From UBA2428 sp002343545 (GTDB lineage Bacteria > Bdellovibrionota > UBA2428): 26,399 nucleotides of DNA. Location: the NCBI GenBank assembly GCA_937952285.1, contig CALFZE010000007.1, positions 1 to 26,399 of the forward strand, written 5' to 3'. Shown here piece by piece: positions 7,083 to 15,548 of the stretch; position 1 is the first letter of the stretch, and each line of letters starts with the position of its first letter. Both the position numbers and the translations under genes were made by a program. The notes beneath the pieces are model-generated. The model did not search any database, had not been told where the DNA came from, and saw nothing but the letters and a program-made list of their open reading frames with translations.

Positions 7083-8471
7083 ATGGATTTGCTCTTCAGC
7101 CCCCTCGACGTTCGCTACCGCAAGGATCTGCCGGAATCGCTCTCGGAATCGGAGCTTTTGCGTCTGCAGGCCGAGGTCGAGGTCGAGTGGCTGCTTACGC
7201 TCATGCGCGAAGGGCTTTGCCCCAAACTTTCCGACAAGAAGCTGCGCGAGATTTGCCTGGGCGTGACGGCCGAAGAGGTCGAAGCCATCGAGGCGCGCAC
7301 CCGCCACGCGACCCGCGCCCTCGTCGAGGCCATCGCGGCGCGCTTGACCGAAGCCGGTTACCCCAAGATCGCGGACTGGGTGCACGTGGGCCTGACTTCT
7401 TTCGATACGGTCGATACGGCCGCGCGTTTGCGCGTGAAGCGCTATTTCGAGCGCGACGGGCTCGAGGCCGTGCGGGCGCTCAAAGAACAGCTTTGGCAAT
7501 GGGCCGACAAACACCGCGAGACGCCGCAAGTCGGTCGCACCCACGGCCAGTGGGCCGTGCCGACGGTCTTCGGGCTTGGCTTTGCCGAAGCCCTCGAGCG
7601 CATTTGCGTCCTCGAGGAGCGGCTGAAGGCGGCGCTCGAAGGCCTGCGTGGCCAAGCCTCCGGGGCCATCGGCGGCTACCACGCGACGAGCCTGCTCGCG
7701 AAAAACCCGCTCAAACTCGAAGCGGATTTCCTGGAAGGCCTGGGGCTCAAACCGCACTACGGTTCGATCCAGATCCTTCCGCCCGAGGATATCCTTTCCG
7801 TGGCGCAGGACTTCGCTTCGATCGCGGCCGTCGCGGCCAAGCTCGCGGGCGACCTGCGGCACCTCGCACGCTCCGAAATCAACGAAATCGCGGAAGGCTT
7901 CGCGGCCGGGCAGGTCGGATCCTCGACGATGCCGCAAAAGCGCAATCCTTGGAACCTCGAGCACGTATGCAGTCTGCATAAGGTGCTTCTCTCTCGTCTC
8001 CATCTGCTCGAACTCGATCTCGTTACCGAGCACCAACGCGATTTGACGAACTCGGCTTCCGGCCGCTTTCACGCCGAAGTCTTCATGACGGCGCACCTCA
8101 TGCTTCGCCGCCTCACGAAGATTCTCGAACGCATGGAGGCCCAGCCCAAAAAGATGAAAGTTCATCTCGAGGCCGCGGGCTCGAGCGTCCTGGCCGAAGC
8201 GCTCTACATCCTGGGTACGAAGCAGGGCGTGAGCCACGCCCACGACGTCATCCGCGAGGCCGCGCGTGAGTCGGAGCGCAGCGGTCAGACGCTCTTCGCC
8301 GTGGTGAAGGGTCAAGGTTGGTTACCCAAGGGCATGGATCTGAAGGCCCTCGAAGCGGAATGTCTGAAGGGCTCGAAGGTCAAGATCGACGCGATCCTCA
8401 AGTCGCGTCGGGTGAAAGCCGGAGCGAAGGCTCCGAAGGGAGGCCCGAGTGTGCGGCGTCGTCGGACTTAG
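7083..8471 (+). CDS. purB: Adenylosuccinate lyase
   Basis: PurB cleaves fumarate from SAICAR to give AICAR and from adenylosuccinate to give AMP. The 462-residue protein belongs to the fumarase/aspartase superfamily. It starts with the family-like SPLDVRY and carries the HVGLTSFDTVDTA segment, GRTHGQ with catalytic His154, and the signature GSSTMPQKRNP at 279-289, whose flexible loop holds the catalytic serine. TSFD replaces the common TSND. The last about 20 residues form a basic tail (KAGAKAPK, RRRRT). The ATG follows the purN stop with no gap, and the 3' end overlaps purF by 23 nt. Confidence 0.96.
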   Translation: MDLLFSPLDVRYRKDLPESLSESELLRLQAEVEVEWLLTLMREGLCPKLSDKKLREICLGVTAEEVEAIEARTRHATRALVEAIAARLTEAGYPKIADWVHVGLTSFDTVDTAARLRVKRYFERDGLEAVRALKEQLWQWADKHRETPQVGRTHGQWAVPTVFGLGFAEALERICVLEERLKAALEGLRGQASGAIGGYHATSLLAKNPLKLEADFLEGLGLKPHYGSIQILPPEDILSVAQDFASIAAVAAKLAGDLRHLARSEINEIAEGFAAGQVGSSTMPQKRNPWNLEHVCSLHKVLLSRLHLLELDLVTEHQRDLTNSASGRFHAEVFMTAHLMLRRLTKILERMEAQPKKMKVHLEAAGSSVLAEALYILGTKQGVSHAHDVIREAARESERSGQTLFAVVKGQGWLPKGMDLKALEAECLKGSKVKIDAILKSRRVKAGAKAPKGGPSVRRRRT

Positions 8472-9876
8472 GCTGACCGAGTCCTCGGGGGTCGCGGCCC
8501 CTTACGCCTATAACCTGCTCCAACGCTTGCAGCATCGCGGTCAAGATGGCGCGGGCCTCAGCGTGCTCGGTCCCGACGGAGAATTCCACACGAGCAAGGG
8601 ACTTGGGCTCATCGACAAGGCCCTCAAGGACATCGGCGAGCTGCCCGCGGCGCAGATGGCGATCGCGCATACGCGTTACGCGACGACGGGAACGGGCGGA
8701 GTGGGCGAGATCCAACCCTTCGTAAAGGGCACGCCCCGGGTCGCGCTCGCCCATAACGGCAACATCGTGAACGTGGCCGAGCTCAGCGAAAAATACGGGA
8801 TCGTGGACGAAACCGTTTCGGACTCGGACCTCTTGCTGGCCGTCTACTTGAAGGGCTTGGCTTCGGGCCGTGGCTTCGAAGGCGCCGTGCAGGATATCTT
8901 CGACGATTTCAACGGAAGCTACGCGATCGTGGGGGCCGACACGGATGGTACGCTCTTCGGCTTTCGCGATCCCTTCGGCTTGCGTCCTTTGTCGCTCGCG
9001 CGCGCGCCGGGCCTCGTGGCCTTCGCTTCGGAGACGGCCGCCCTTTCCATCATTCCCGACGCCAAGATCGAGGAAGTCCTTCCCGGGGAGTGGGTTCGGG
9101 TCTCGCCGGGCGGCGAGATCACGCGTGGGCGTCTCGTTTCGCGCCGAAACGCGGAAGCCCGTAAACGCTTCTGCATGTTCGAGGTGGTTTATTTCTCCTC
9201 GCCGCAATCCGAGATCCATTCGGAGAGCGTCTACCGACAGCGCTTTCGTCTGGGCACCGAACTCGGACGCGAGATCGCGCACGAACTCGGTCCCCGCCGC
9301 AATCCCCGCGAGGCCTTCGACTTCGTGGTGCCCGTGCCGGAGACCTCGCGCACGGCCGCGATCGCCGTGGCCGAGACCCTGAACGTCCCTTACCGCGAGT
9401 TCCTCGTGAAGAATTCCTACGTCTCGCGGACTTTCATCCTGAGCACGCAGGATCAACGCCTCAAGACGCTCAACCAAAAGCTTTCGCTCATCGGCCCCGA
9501 GATTCGCGGCAAGCGGATCCTGCTCGTGGACGACTCCGTCGTGCGCGGCAACACCTCGCGGCTCATGGCTTTGCGCTTGCGCGAGGCCGGCGCGACTTCG
9601 GTGCAGCTCGCCTCGACCTGCCCGCCGATCCGCTTCGGTTGCTTCTACGGCATCGACTTCCCGGACCCCGAGGAGCTCGTGGCTTCGGGGCGGGAGACGC
9701 CCGATATCGCCAAATCGCTCGGCGTGGACGGACTCCATTACCTTTCGGTCGAAGGGCTCAAGGCCGCGCTCAAGACCGAAGACCTTTGCCTTGCTTGTTT
9801 GGACGGCCAGTATCCCACGCGCGACGCGAGCTTCGAGGACTTCCTGCGGGCCCGTCGCGAACAGAGGGCTTGTTGA
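8449..9876 (+). CDS. purF: Amidophosphoribosyltransferase
   Basis: PurF makes phosphoribosylamine from PRPP and glutamine, the first step of purine synthesis. The GTG start at 8449 puts the Ntn-hydrolase nucleophile at Cys2 (MCGVVG), exposed by Met removal, so there is no longer propeptide. HRGQDGAG and HNGNIVN mark the glutaminase. ILLVDDSVVRGNTS at about 357-370 is the PRPP site. Cys242, Cys398, Cys447 and Cys450 fall in the segments (CMFE, CFYGID, CLAC) that carry the [4Fe-4S] ligands in Bacillus-type PurF, so an oxygen-sensitive cluster is likely. That type usually has a propeptide, which this one lacks. The gene overlaps purB by 23 nt and ends 1 nt before the next start. Confidence 0.96.
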   Translation: MCGVVGLRLTESSGVAAPYAYNLLQRLQHRGQDGAGLSVLGPDGEFHTSKGLGLIDKALKDIGELPAAQMAIAHTRYATTGTGGVGEIQPFVKGTPRVALAHNGNIVNVAELSEKYGIVDETVSDSDLLLAVYLKGLASGRGFEGAVQDIFDDFNGSYAIVGADTDGTLFGFRDPFGLRPLSLARAPGLVAFASETAALSIIPDAKIEEVLPGEWVRVSPGGEITRGRLVSRRNAEARKRFCMFEVVYFSSPQSEIHSESVYRQRFRLGTELGREIAHELGPRRNPREAFDFVVPVPETSRTAAIAVAETLNVPYREFLVKNSYVSRTFILSTQDQRLKTLNQKLSLIGPEIRGKRILLVDDSVVRGNTSRLMALRLREAGATSVQLASTCPPIRFGCFYGIDFPDPEELVASGRETPDIAKSLGVDGLHYLSVEGLKAALKTEDLCLACLDGQYPTRDASFEDFLRARREQRAC

Positions 9877-9877
9877 G

Positions 9878-11908
9878 ATGAGTTCGAGTTCCACGCTGAT
9901 CGGTCGAGGTTCGGCCAAGGACCTTCACAGGGTGGAAGGCCGCGCGGACCGCGTCGCCTTGCACTTCAGCGATCGCATTTCGGTCTTCGATTACGGCGCG
10001 TTGCCGGATGCCGTGCCGGGCCGCTCGCTCGCGCTCGAAAGCTCGGCCCGCGCCTTTTTCGCCGCACTCGAGTCGGGGGGCGTGCGGACGGCCTGGGATC
10101 GCGAGCTTTCGCAGAGCTCGGGTCGGGTCGTGTTGGAACGCGCGCGACACCCCAAGTTCGTGTCCGAAGGTGACGCCGAACTGGATTTGGATTTCGTTCC
10201 CTTGGAAGTCATCTTCCGTTGGGGCGCGCCCGCCGGTTCGAGTTTGCTCAAGCGCCGCCTCGATCTGAATCCCTTCGCGCGCTTCGATTCCCCGCTTATC
10301 GAGTTCACGACGAAGCTCGAATCTTCCGACCGCTTGCTCGACGAAGCCGAAGCGGCCGAACTCGCGGGCGACGCCGAAACCCTGGGCGCGGTGCGGAAGG
10401 TCGCGCGCGCGACCGCGGAAGCCCTGCGCGATACCCTCAAGGCCAAGGGTCTCGAGCTTTGGGACGGCAAGATCGAGGTCGCACGTCGTCGTTCGAACGG
10501 TGAAATCGTCGTGGTCGACGCGGTCACGCTCGACGAGTTGCGCGTGACGCTGCCGGGTCTCGAAGCCGTGCCGCTTTCCAAGGAATTGCTGCGGATGTGG
10601 CTTGGCTCGACCCTTTGGGCCTTCGAAGTCGCCCAGGCCAAACTCAAGGGTGGCGAATGGAAGGTCGGACTCGCGCCGCCGCCTCGTCTCGGTGCGTGGC
10701 GCTTGCACAAGCTCGCCGCGCTTTACGAAGCCTTCGCCAAGACCCTGGAAGAAGGCAACGCGAAGTCGCTGCTCGACTGGGCCCGTCAGGATCGCGTGCG
10801 CCCCAAGGTCTTCGTCATGGGCCAGGGCGGCCGCGAATCCGCGTTGCGCTGGCGCCTGGAGCGCGAGGGCTGCGATTGCGTGGCGAGCCCCGACGAGGCC
10901 GACACCGTTTGGGTGAGCCAAGACGCGGATCTCGCGCAGGGTCTCGTGGATCGCTTCGATCGTGAAGGTCGCTGGAGCTACGGTCCCCGCAAGGGGGCCG
11001 CGCAGGTCGAAAGCTCGAAAGCCTTCGGCCGGCGCATCGCCGAAATGGCGGGCGTGCCCGGTCCCAAGACCTCGGCGAAGGCCGCCGACTTCGAAAGCTT
11101 CTCCGAGCCGCCGGTCGTCAAGATGGACGGGCTCGCGGCGGGCAAGGGCGTCGTCGTAGCGGAGTCGTGGGAAATCGCGAAAAAGGCCCTCGATCAGGCG
11201 CTCGCGCACGGCTCGATCGTACTCGAAGAACGTCTGCGGGGTTTCGAGACTTCGGCCTTCTTCGCGGTCGAGACGGGATCGCGCGGCGTACGCGTGACCG
11301 GCCTGGGCACGGCCCGGGACTTTAAGCGGCGCTTCGCGCACGACGAGGGACCGAATACGGGCGGCATGGGGGCCCACGCTCCGCATCCGCAGGTGAGCGC
11401 CGAGGACTACGCGCAGTTTCGTGAATGGGCGCTCGCCACGGCGCGGACCCTCGCCAAAGAAGGCCAACCCTACCGGGGTATTCTCTACCTTGGTTTCCTC
11501 AAGGACGAGAAAAAGGGTTGGAAGCTGCTCGAGTACAACGCGCGTTTCGGCGACCCCGAGACGCAGGCGCTCGTGCTCGCGTGGCCGGATCGCCGCGTGC
11601 TTCGTCCGTTGCTGGGTCTCGACTTACGCGCGCCCGATGCCGACGTCGCGCTCGAATCCTCGGCCGTTTGCCTGGCGATGGTACGCGCGGAGTATCCCGA
11701 GGCGGCCGGTCCCATCGATTTGCCTTCTTGGGAGCTGCCCACGCGCGACGATGCGCAGCTCTTTCGCAGCGGGAGTCTGAAGGGTCGCGTGGCCTACGTC
11801 GTGGGTCGCGGCGGATCGATTCTCGAGGCGGGCGACCGCGTCTTCGAGGTCGTCGTCGAGTCGCCGTGGAAAAACCTTCTCGAATGGAGAGCGGATATCC
11901 TGCCGTGA
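9878..11908 (+). CDS. Fused SAICAR synthetase - GAR synthetase (PurC-PurD)
   Basis: One 676-residue frame joins two purine ligases. Residues 1 to about 260 are PurC-like: RGSAKDLH, SDRISVFD, PLEVIFRWGAPAGSSLLKR, SPLIEFTTK and LWDGKIEVA (the DxKxE signature). About 308-676 are PurD: VFVMGQGGRES, ESSKAF, VVKMDGLAAGKGVVV at 413-427, EGPNTGGMGAHAP near 490-502 and LEYNARFGDPETQ at 551-563. PurD makes GAR and PurC makes SAICAR. The PurC half has DAVTLDELR where DExSPDxxR is usual, and the PurD N-domain is about 35 residues short. The start at 9878 follows the purF stop by 1 nt; an upstream in-frame extension to 9791 overlaps purF and is unlikely. No stop or frameshift separates the halves. Confidence 0.88.
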   Translation: MSSSSTLIGRGSAKDLHRVEGRADRVALHFSDRISVFDYGALPDAVPGRSLALESSARAFFAALESGGVRTAWDRELSQSSGRVVLERARHPKFVSEGDAELDLDFVPLEVIFRWGAPAGSSLLKRRLDLNPFARFDSPLIEFTTKLESSDRLLDEAEAAELAGDAETLGAVRKVARATAEALRDTLKAKGLELWDGKIEVARRRSNGEIVVVDAVTLDELRVTLPGLEAVPLSKELLRMWLGSTLWAFEVAQAKLKGGEWKVGLAPPPRLGAWRLHKLAALYEAFAKTLEEGNAKSLLDWARQDRVRPKVFVMGQGGRESALRWRLEREGCDCVASPDEADTVWVSQDADLAQGLVDRFDREGRWSYGPRKGAAQVESSKAFGRRIAEMAGVPGPKTSAKAADFESFSEPPVVKMDGLAAGKGVVVAESWEIAKKALDQALAHGSIVLEERLRGFETSAFFAVETGSRGVRVTGLGTARDFKRRFAHDEGPNTGGMGAHAPHPQVSAEDYAQFREWALATARTLAKEGQPYRGILYLGFLKDEKKGWKLLEYNARFGDPETQALVLAWPDRRVLRPLLGLDLRAPDADVALESSAVCLAMVRAEYPEAAGPIDLPSWELPTRDDAQLFRSGSLKGRVAYVVGRGGSILEAGDRVFEVVVESPWKNLLEWRADILP

Positions 11909-11916
11909 AAGAAACG

Positions 11917-14757
11917 ATGAACGAGACGACGTCGAGGCCCGTGAGAGTTTTGTTGGAAGAAGGTCTGCCCGTCGACTGGCCGCGTGAAATCGCGGCGGAC
12001 GGTCGGCTCGGTATCCACGTCTACGAGGCGAACGCCGAGACGCGGGACCGCTTGGCGCAGCTCTTCCCCGACGCGCTTGAATCGGGCGTGTCGCCCGCAT
12101 CGCCGACCCTCGTGCGGGCCTTCAAGGAGGGCGCGCTCAATCCGCTCGCTTCTTCGCTCGCGGCCGTGCTCGGCATTCCCGAGTCGCGGATCCGCGTGGA
12201 TCGCTTGGTCGTCTCGCGGGACGCGAAGATCCCCTCGACTTTGGTCGAGCGGCTCGAAGGTTCTTGGCGCGAACCCGCGATCGAGGATCTCTCGGTCGTC
12301 GAGTTTTCGGCTTGGGAAAATCTGCGGGCCGCGCGTCCGCGTCCGCCCGTGCGCGAGGACGATTCTTTCTCGACGCCGCGTTTCGAGGAGATTGGGCTCG
12401 AGTTCAGCCCCGACGAAGCGCGTGCCCTCGCGGAAGGCGCCGCCCGTCGGGGCCGGCCTTTCACCCGCGCCGAGCTCGAGCTCTTCGCGCAGACCTGGTC
12501 GGAACATTGCAAACACAAGATCTTTGGCGCCGACATCACGACGCGGGACACCCGCCTTGAGCGCACGCCGGGGCTTTTCAAAACGCACATCCGCGCGCCT
12601 TCGGTCGAGGTGCTCGAGCGCAAGGCCGGACTCGCGCTGTCGATCTTCGTGGATAACGCGGGCGTGCTGAGCCTCTACGACGAGACGGGCCAAGACACGG
12701 ATTGGGCGTTTTGTCTTAAGATGGAAACGCACAACAGTCCCTCGGCGATCTCTCCTTACGGTGGCGCTTCGACGGGGCTCGTGGGCGTCCACCGCGACAT
12801 TCTGGGTACGGGCCTGGGGGCCCTACCGATCGCGAACTGGGACGTGCTCTGCTTCGAGGAGCCCGAACACGGCCGGGCGCGCCCGGCGAAGGCGCTGCCT
12901 CCCGACGTCATTCGTCGCGGCGTTCTGAAGGGCATCGAAGACGGCGGCAACCAAAGCGGCATTCCCACGGTGCAAGGCTCGATCGTTTTTCACCCGGACT
13001 ACGCCGTGAAGCCGCTCGTCTACGCCGGTTCGGTCGGGCTTTTGCCCAAACGCTTCGTCGCCAAGCGGCCTCGTCCCGGACTCAAACTCTATTGCTTCGG
13101 CGGCGCCACGGGCGCCGACGGTTTGCGCGGAGCCGTCATGAGCTCGCGCGATCTGCGGGGCGCGGACTTCGGTGGTTCGGCCGTGCAGGTGGCCAACGCT
13201 TTCGTCCAGCGCCGCATGACGGATTTCTTGATCGAGGCCCGCGACGCGGGATTCATCGACGTCGTGACGGACAACGGCGCGGGGGGCCTCGCTTCGAGCG
13301 TGGGCGAGATGGCGACGCTGGCCGAGCGTCCCGGCGCCCGCATCGATGTGACGAATCTGCGTCTCAAGTTCGAGGGTTTGCTCGGTTGGGAGCGTCTCGT
13401 CTCGGAAAGCCAGGAGCGCATGACCGTGGCGACTTCGCAGCCCGAGAAGCTCGAAGCTCTCGCGCAGGAGTGGAAGGTCGAATTCGACCGACTCGGCGAA
13501 CTCACCGACACGGGCCGCTTTGAGGTTTTCTACCAAGGCCGTCCGCTCGTGGATTTGCCGCTCGAGTTGCTCCACGAGGCTTGTCCCAAACTTCGTCTTG
13601 AATCGAGCTGGACGCGCGCGCGCGAAAGCGCGGCCCTCGCGAACGAGGGGCCGGCCGCGGAACGCGAAGTCCGTTTGCTCGAGGATTTCCCCCGGCTCTT
13701 GGCGTCCGTGCACGGTTGCTCGCGCGAAGAGGTCGTGCGTCGCTTCGATCACGAGGTCCAGGGGCGGACGCTGCGCAAGCCCTTCGGCGGCCGCACGCAG
13801 CGGAGCCCGCAAGACGGGGCCGTGATCGAGATCCCCGAGGCGGGCCGCGCCGCGGTCGTGCTCGGCCACGGTCTCGCGCCTTGGCGCACGGATATCGTCG
13901 AGAACACGCTCCATTCCTTCGACGAAGCCCTGCGGAGCGCGGTCCTCGGGGGGGCCGATCTCAAACGGGCCGGCGGCCTCGACAACTTCTCGTGGTCCGA
14001 CCCGATTCCCTCGGCCAAGAACCCCGAGGGCGAGCGTCGGCTTTGGCGTCTCGTGCGTTGTTGCGAGACGCTGGCCTCGCTCGTGCGCGGCTTCGAGATG
14101 CCGCTCGTGAGCGGCAAGGACAGCATGAAGAACAATTCGGCGGACTTCGCGGCGCCGCAGACGCTCGTCGTGAGCGTGGGCGCTTCGGCGCGCAGCCGTA
14201 CCTTGGCGCCGGCGGGTTTCTTCTCGCGGGCGAACGACGTGCTCTTCATGATGCGTCCGCTCCGCGCGAGCCTTCGCGATTCCCTGTGGGAACGGGCGCT
14301 CGACGCCCGGGCGCCCGCGTCCTTGCGCGGGCCCCACTTACGCGCGGACGATTTGGCCGGGGAAGAGCGCGAGCTCGCTTCGCTCGTCGAGCAACTCCGC
14401 GAGCGGCACTCGACGATGTCGGATGCCGTGGCCGGCGGACTCCTGCGTTCGGCCAAGGACATTTCGGAGGGCGGCCTGCTGGCCGCCTGCTTCGAAATGA
14501 GCCTGGGGCGCGGGCTCGGGATCTTCTTCGAACGGGATCTGGGCGATACGATGCTTTGGCTCGGCGAGGGCTTCGGCGGCTACGTCTTCGGCGTCGATCC
14601 GCATCTCGCGGGTCGGGTGGAGCGCTTGCCGGGCGTGGAGAGACTGGGGGTCGTCGTGAACGTTCCTCAGCTCCGCTTCAAGAACGGCGAAAGTCTGGAT
14701 ATCGTGGAACTGCGCGACGCTTACGTACGTCGCGGGGAAGAGGGGTTCTTCGCGTGA
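11917..14757 (+). CDS. purL: Phosphoribosylformylglycinamidine synthase, synthetase subunit (large type)
   Basis: PurL makes FGAM from FGAR, ATP and ammonia supplied by PurQ. The 946-residue protein is longer than small PurL (about 740) and shorter than the single-chain form (about 1300). Its N-terminal about 200 residues fill the place of PurS plus the linker, and no separate purS is present. Core motifs are WSEHCKHKIF, KMETHNSPSAISPYGGASTG, TDNGAGGLASS and LVSGKDSMKNN, from the tandem ATP-binding halves. Three in-frame starts exist: ATG 11884, GTG 11905 (GTGA overlap with the fusion gene's stop) and ATG 11917. I chose 11917 because the conserved part begins just after it. The end overlaps purQ by GTGA at 14754-14757. 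Confidence 0.94.
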   Translation: MNETTSRPVRVLLEEGLPVDWPREIAADGRLGIHVYEANAETRDRLAQLFPDALESGVSPASPTLVRAFKEGALNPLASSLAAVLGIPESRIRVDRLVVSRDAKIPSTLVERLEGSWREPAIEDLSVVEFSAWENLRAARPRPPVREDDSFSTPRFEEIGLEFSPDEARALAEGAARRGRPFTRAELELFAQTWSEHCKHKIFGADITTRDTRLERTPGLFKTHIRAPSVEVLERKAGLALSIFVDNAGVLSLYDETGQDTDWAFCLKMETHNSPSAISPYGGASTGLVGVHRDILGTGLGALPIANWDVLCFEEPEHGRARPAKALPPDVIRRGVLKGIEDGGNQSGIPTVQGSIVFHPDYAVKPLVYAGSVGLLPKRFVAKRPRPGLKLYCFGGATGADGLRGAVMSSRDLRGADFGGSAVQVANAFVQRRMTDFLIEARDAGFIDVVTDNGAGGLASSVGEMATLAERPGARIDVTNLRLKFEGLLGWERLVSESQERMTVATSQPEKLEALAQEWKVEFDRLGELTDTGRFEVFYQGRPLVDLPLELLHEACPKLRLESSWTRARESAALANEGPAAEREVRLLEDFPRLLASVHGCSREEVVRRFDHEVQGRTLRKPFGGRTQRSPQDGAVIEIPEAGRAAVVLGHGLAPWRTDIVENTLHSFDEALRSAVLGGADLKRAGGLDNFSWSDPIPSAKNPEGERRLWRLVRCCETLASLVRGFEMPLVSGKDSMKNNSADFAAPQTLVVSVGASARSRTLAPAGFFSRANDVLFMMRPLRASLRDSLWERALDARAPASLRGPHLRADDLAGEERELASLVEQLRERHSTMSDAVAGGLLRSAKDISEGGLLAACFEMSLGRGLGIFFERDLGDTMLWLGEGFGGYVFGVDPHLAGRVERLPGVERLGVVVNVPQLRFKNGESLDIVELRDAYVRRGEEGFFA

Positions 14758-15548
14758 GACGGGTTTACGTGCTGCGGGGCGAGGGCATCGAGTGCGACCG
14801 CGAGTCGGCGCGTTTCTTCGCGGATCCCCGTTTGGCGTGCGAGGTTCGGGATCTGCCGCTGCCGCGTCTGTCGGCGCCGGGTTTCGACCTTCGTCGCGAA
14901 GCCCGGGCGGGCGACCTTTTTTTCCTGCCGGGCGGTTTTTCTTTCGCGGACCACTTCGGTAGCGGTCGCTTGCTCGCGGTCGAGCTCAAGCGCCTGGGCT
15001 TCTTCGAGGCTTGCCTCGATGCGGGCGCGCACCTGATGGGCGTTTGCAACGGATTCCAGATGCTCGTCGAGGCCGGGCTCTTCGGCGAGGGCGTCAAGCT
15101 CCGTCACAATCGGCTGCCGTCGGGACGCTCGCACTTCGTGAACCGTTGGGTGAAATGCGAATCCCCCTGGAGCGAAACGCCGCTCACGTTGCCGGTGCGC
15201 CACGGCGAAGGCCGCCTCGAACGCGCGGGGGCCCGCTGGGAGGAAGGCGTCGAGCCTTGCCTTTTCTACCGCGACCCGGTCTTCGCGAACGGGAGCGTCG
15301 ACGAAGTCGCCGGCTTGTGGGCCGCGCGCGGGCGCAGCCGCGTCCTGGGGCTCATGCCGCATCCCGAGATCGCCGCGCGGCCGCTCCAGAATCCCGACGT
15401 TTTCGCGGCCGAGAATTTTCCGCAGTTTCGCGAAGCCCTCGAGACGGGCGAAGGCGACGGCCTTCGTTTCGTCCGGGCCGCGTTGTCCCGCATGCCCGAC
15501 GAGGGCGGAGCCCATGGTGTTCGTAATCAAGAAGGAGCGCGTTCGTGA
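14754..15548 (+). CDS. purQ: Phosphoribosylformylglycinamidine synthase, glutaminase subunit
   Basis: PurQ releases ammonia from glutamine for PurL. The 264-residue class I amidotransferase has PGGFSFADHFGSGRLLA, the nucleophile elbow GVCNGFQ with Cys98, FVNRW at 129-132, and His203/Glu205 in LMPHPEIAA. It resembles the C-terminal glutaminase domain of large single-chain PurL more than the short about 225-residue PurQ that works with PurS. It starts with GTG inside the purL stop (GTGA), and its own TGA overlaps the purH GTG in the same way, so PurL, PurQ and PurH are likely translationally coupled. Confidence 0.93.
   Translation: MRRVYVLRGEGIECDRESARFFADPRLACEVRDLPLPRLSAPGFDLRREARAGDLFFLPGGFSFADHFGSGRLLAVELKRLGFFEACLDAGAHLMGVCNGFQMLVEAGLFGEGVKLRHNRLPSGRSHFVNRWVKCESPWSETPLTLPVRHGEGRLERAGARWEEGVEPCLFYRDPVFANGSVDEVAGLWAARGRSRVLGLMPHPEIAARPLQNPDVFAAENFPQFREALETGEGDGLRFVRAALSRMPDEGGAHGVRNQEGARS

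Noticed and set aside
4835..8315. Minus-strand frames of 546 and 619 codons opposite guaA, purN and purB
   Set aside because: High GC removes stops in the reverse frames. The products have no recognisable motif and lie fully opposite well-identified genes.
9791..9877. Upstream 29-codon extension of the PurC-PurD frame
   Set aside because: It lies inside the purF coding end in another frame and encodes nothing like PurC. The ATG at 9878 directly after the purF stop fits better.
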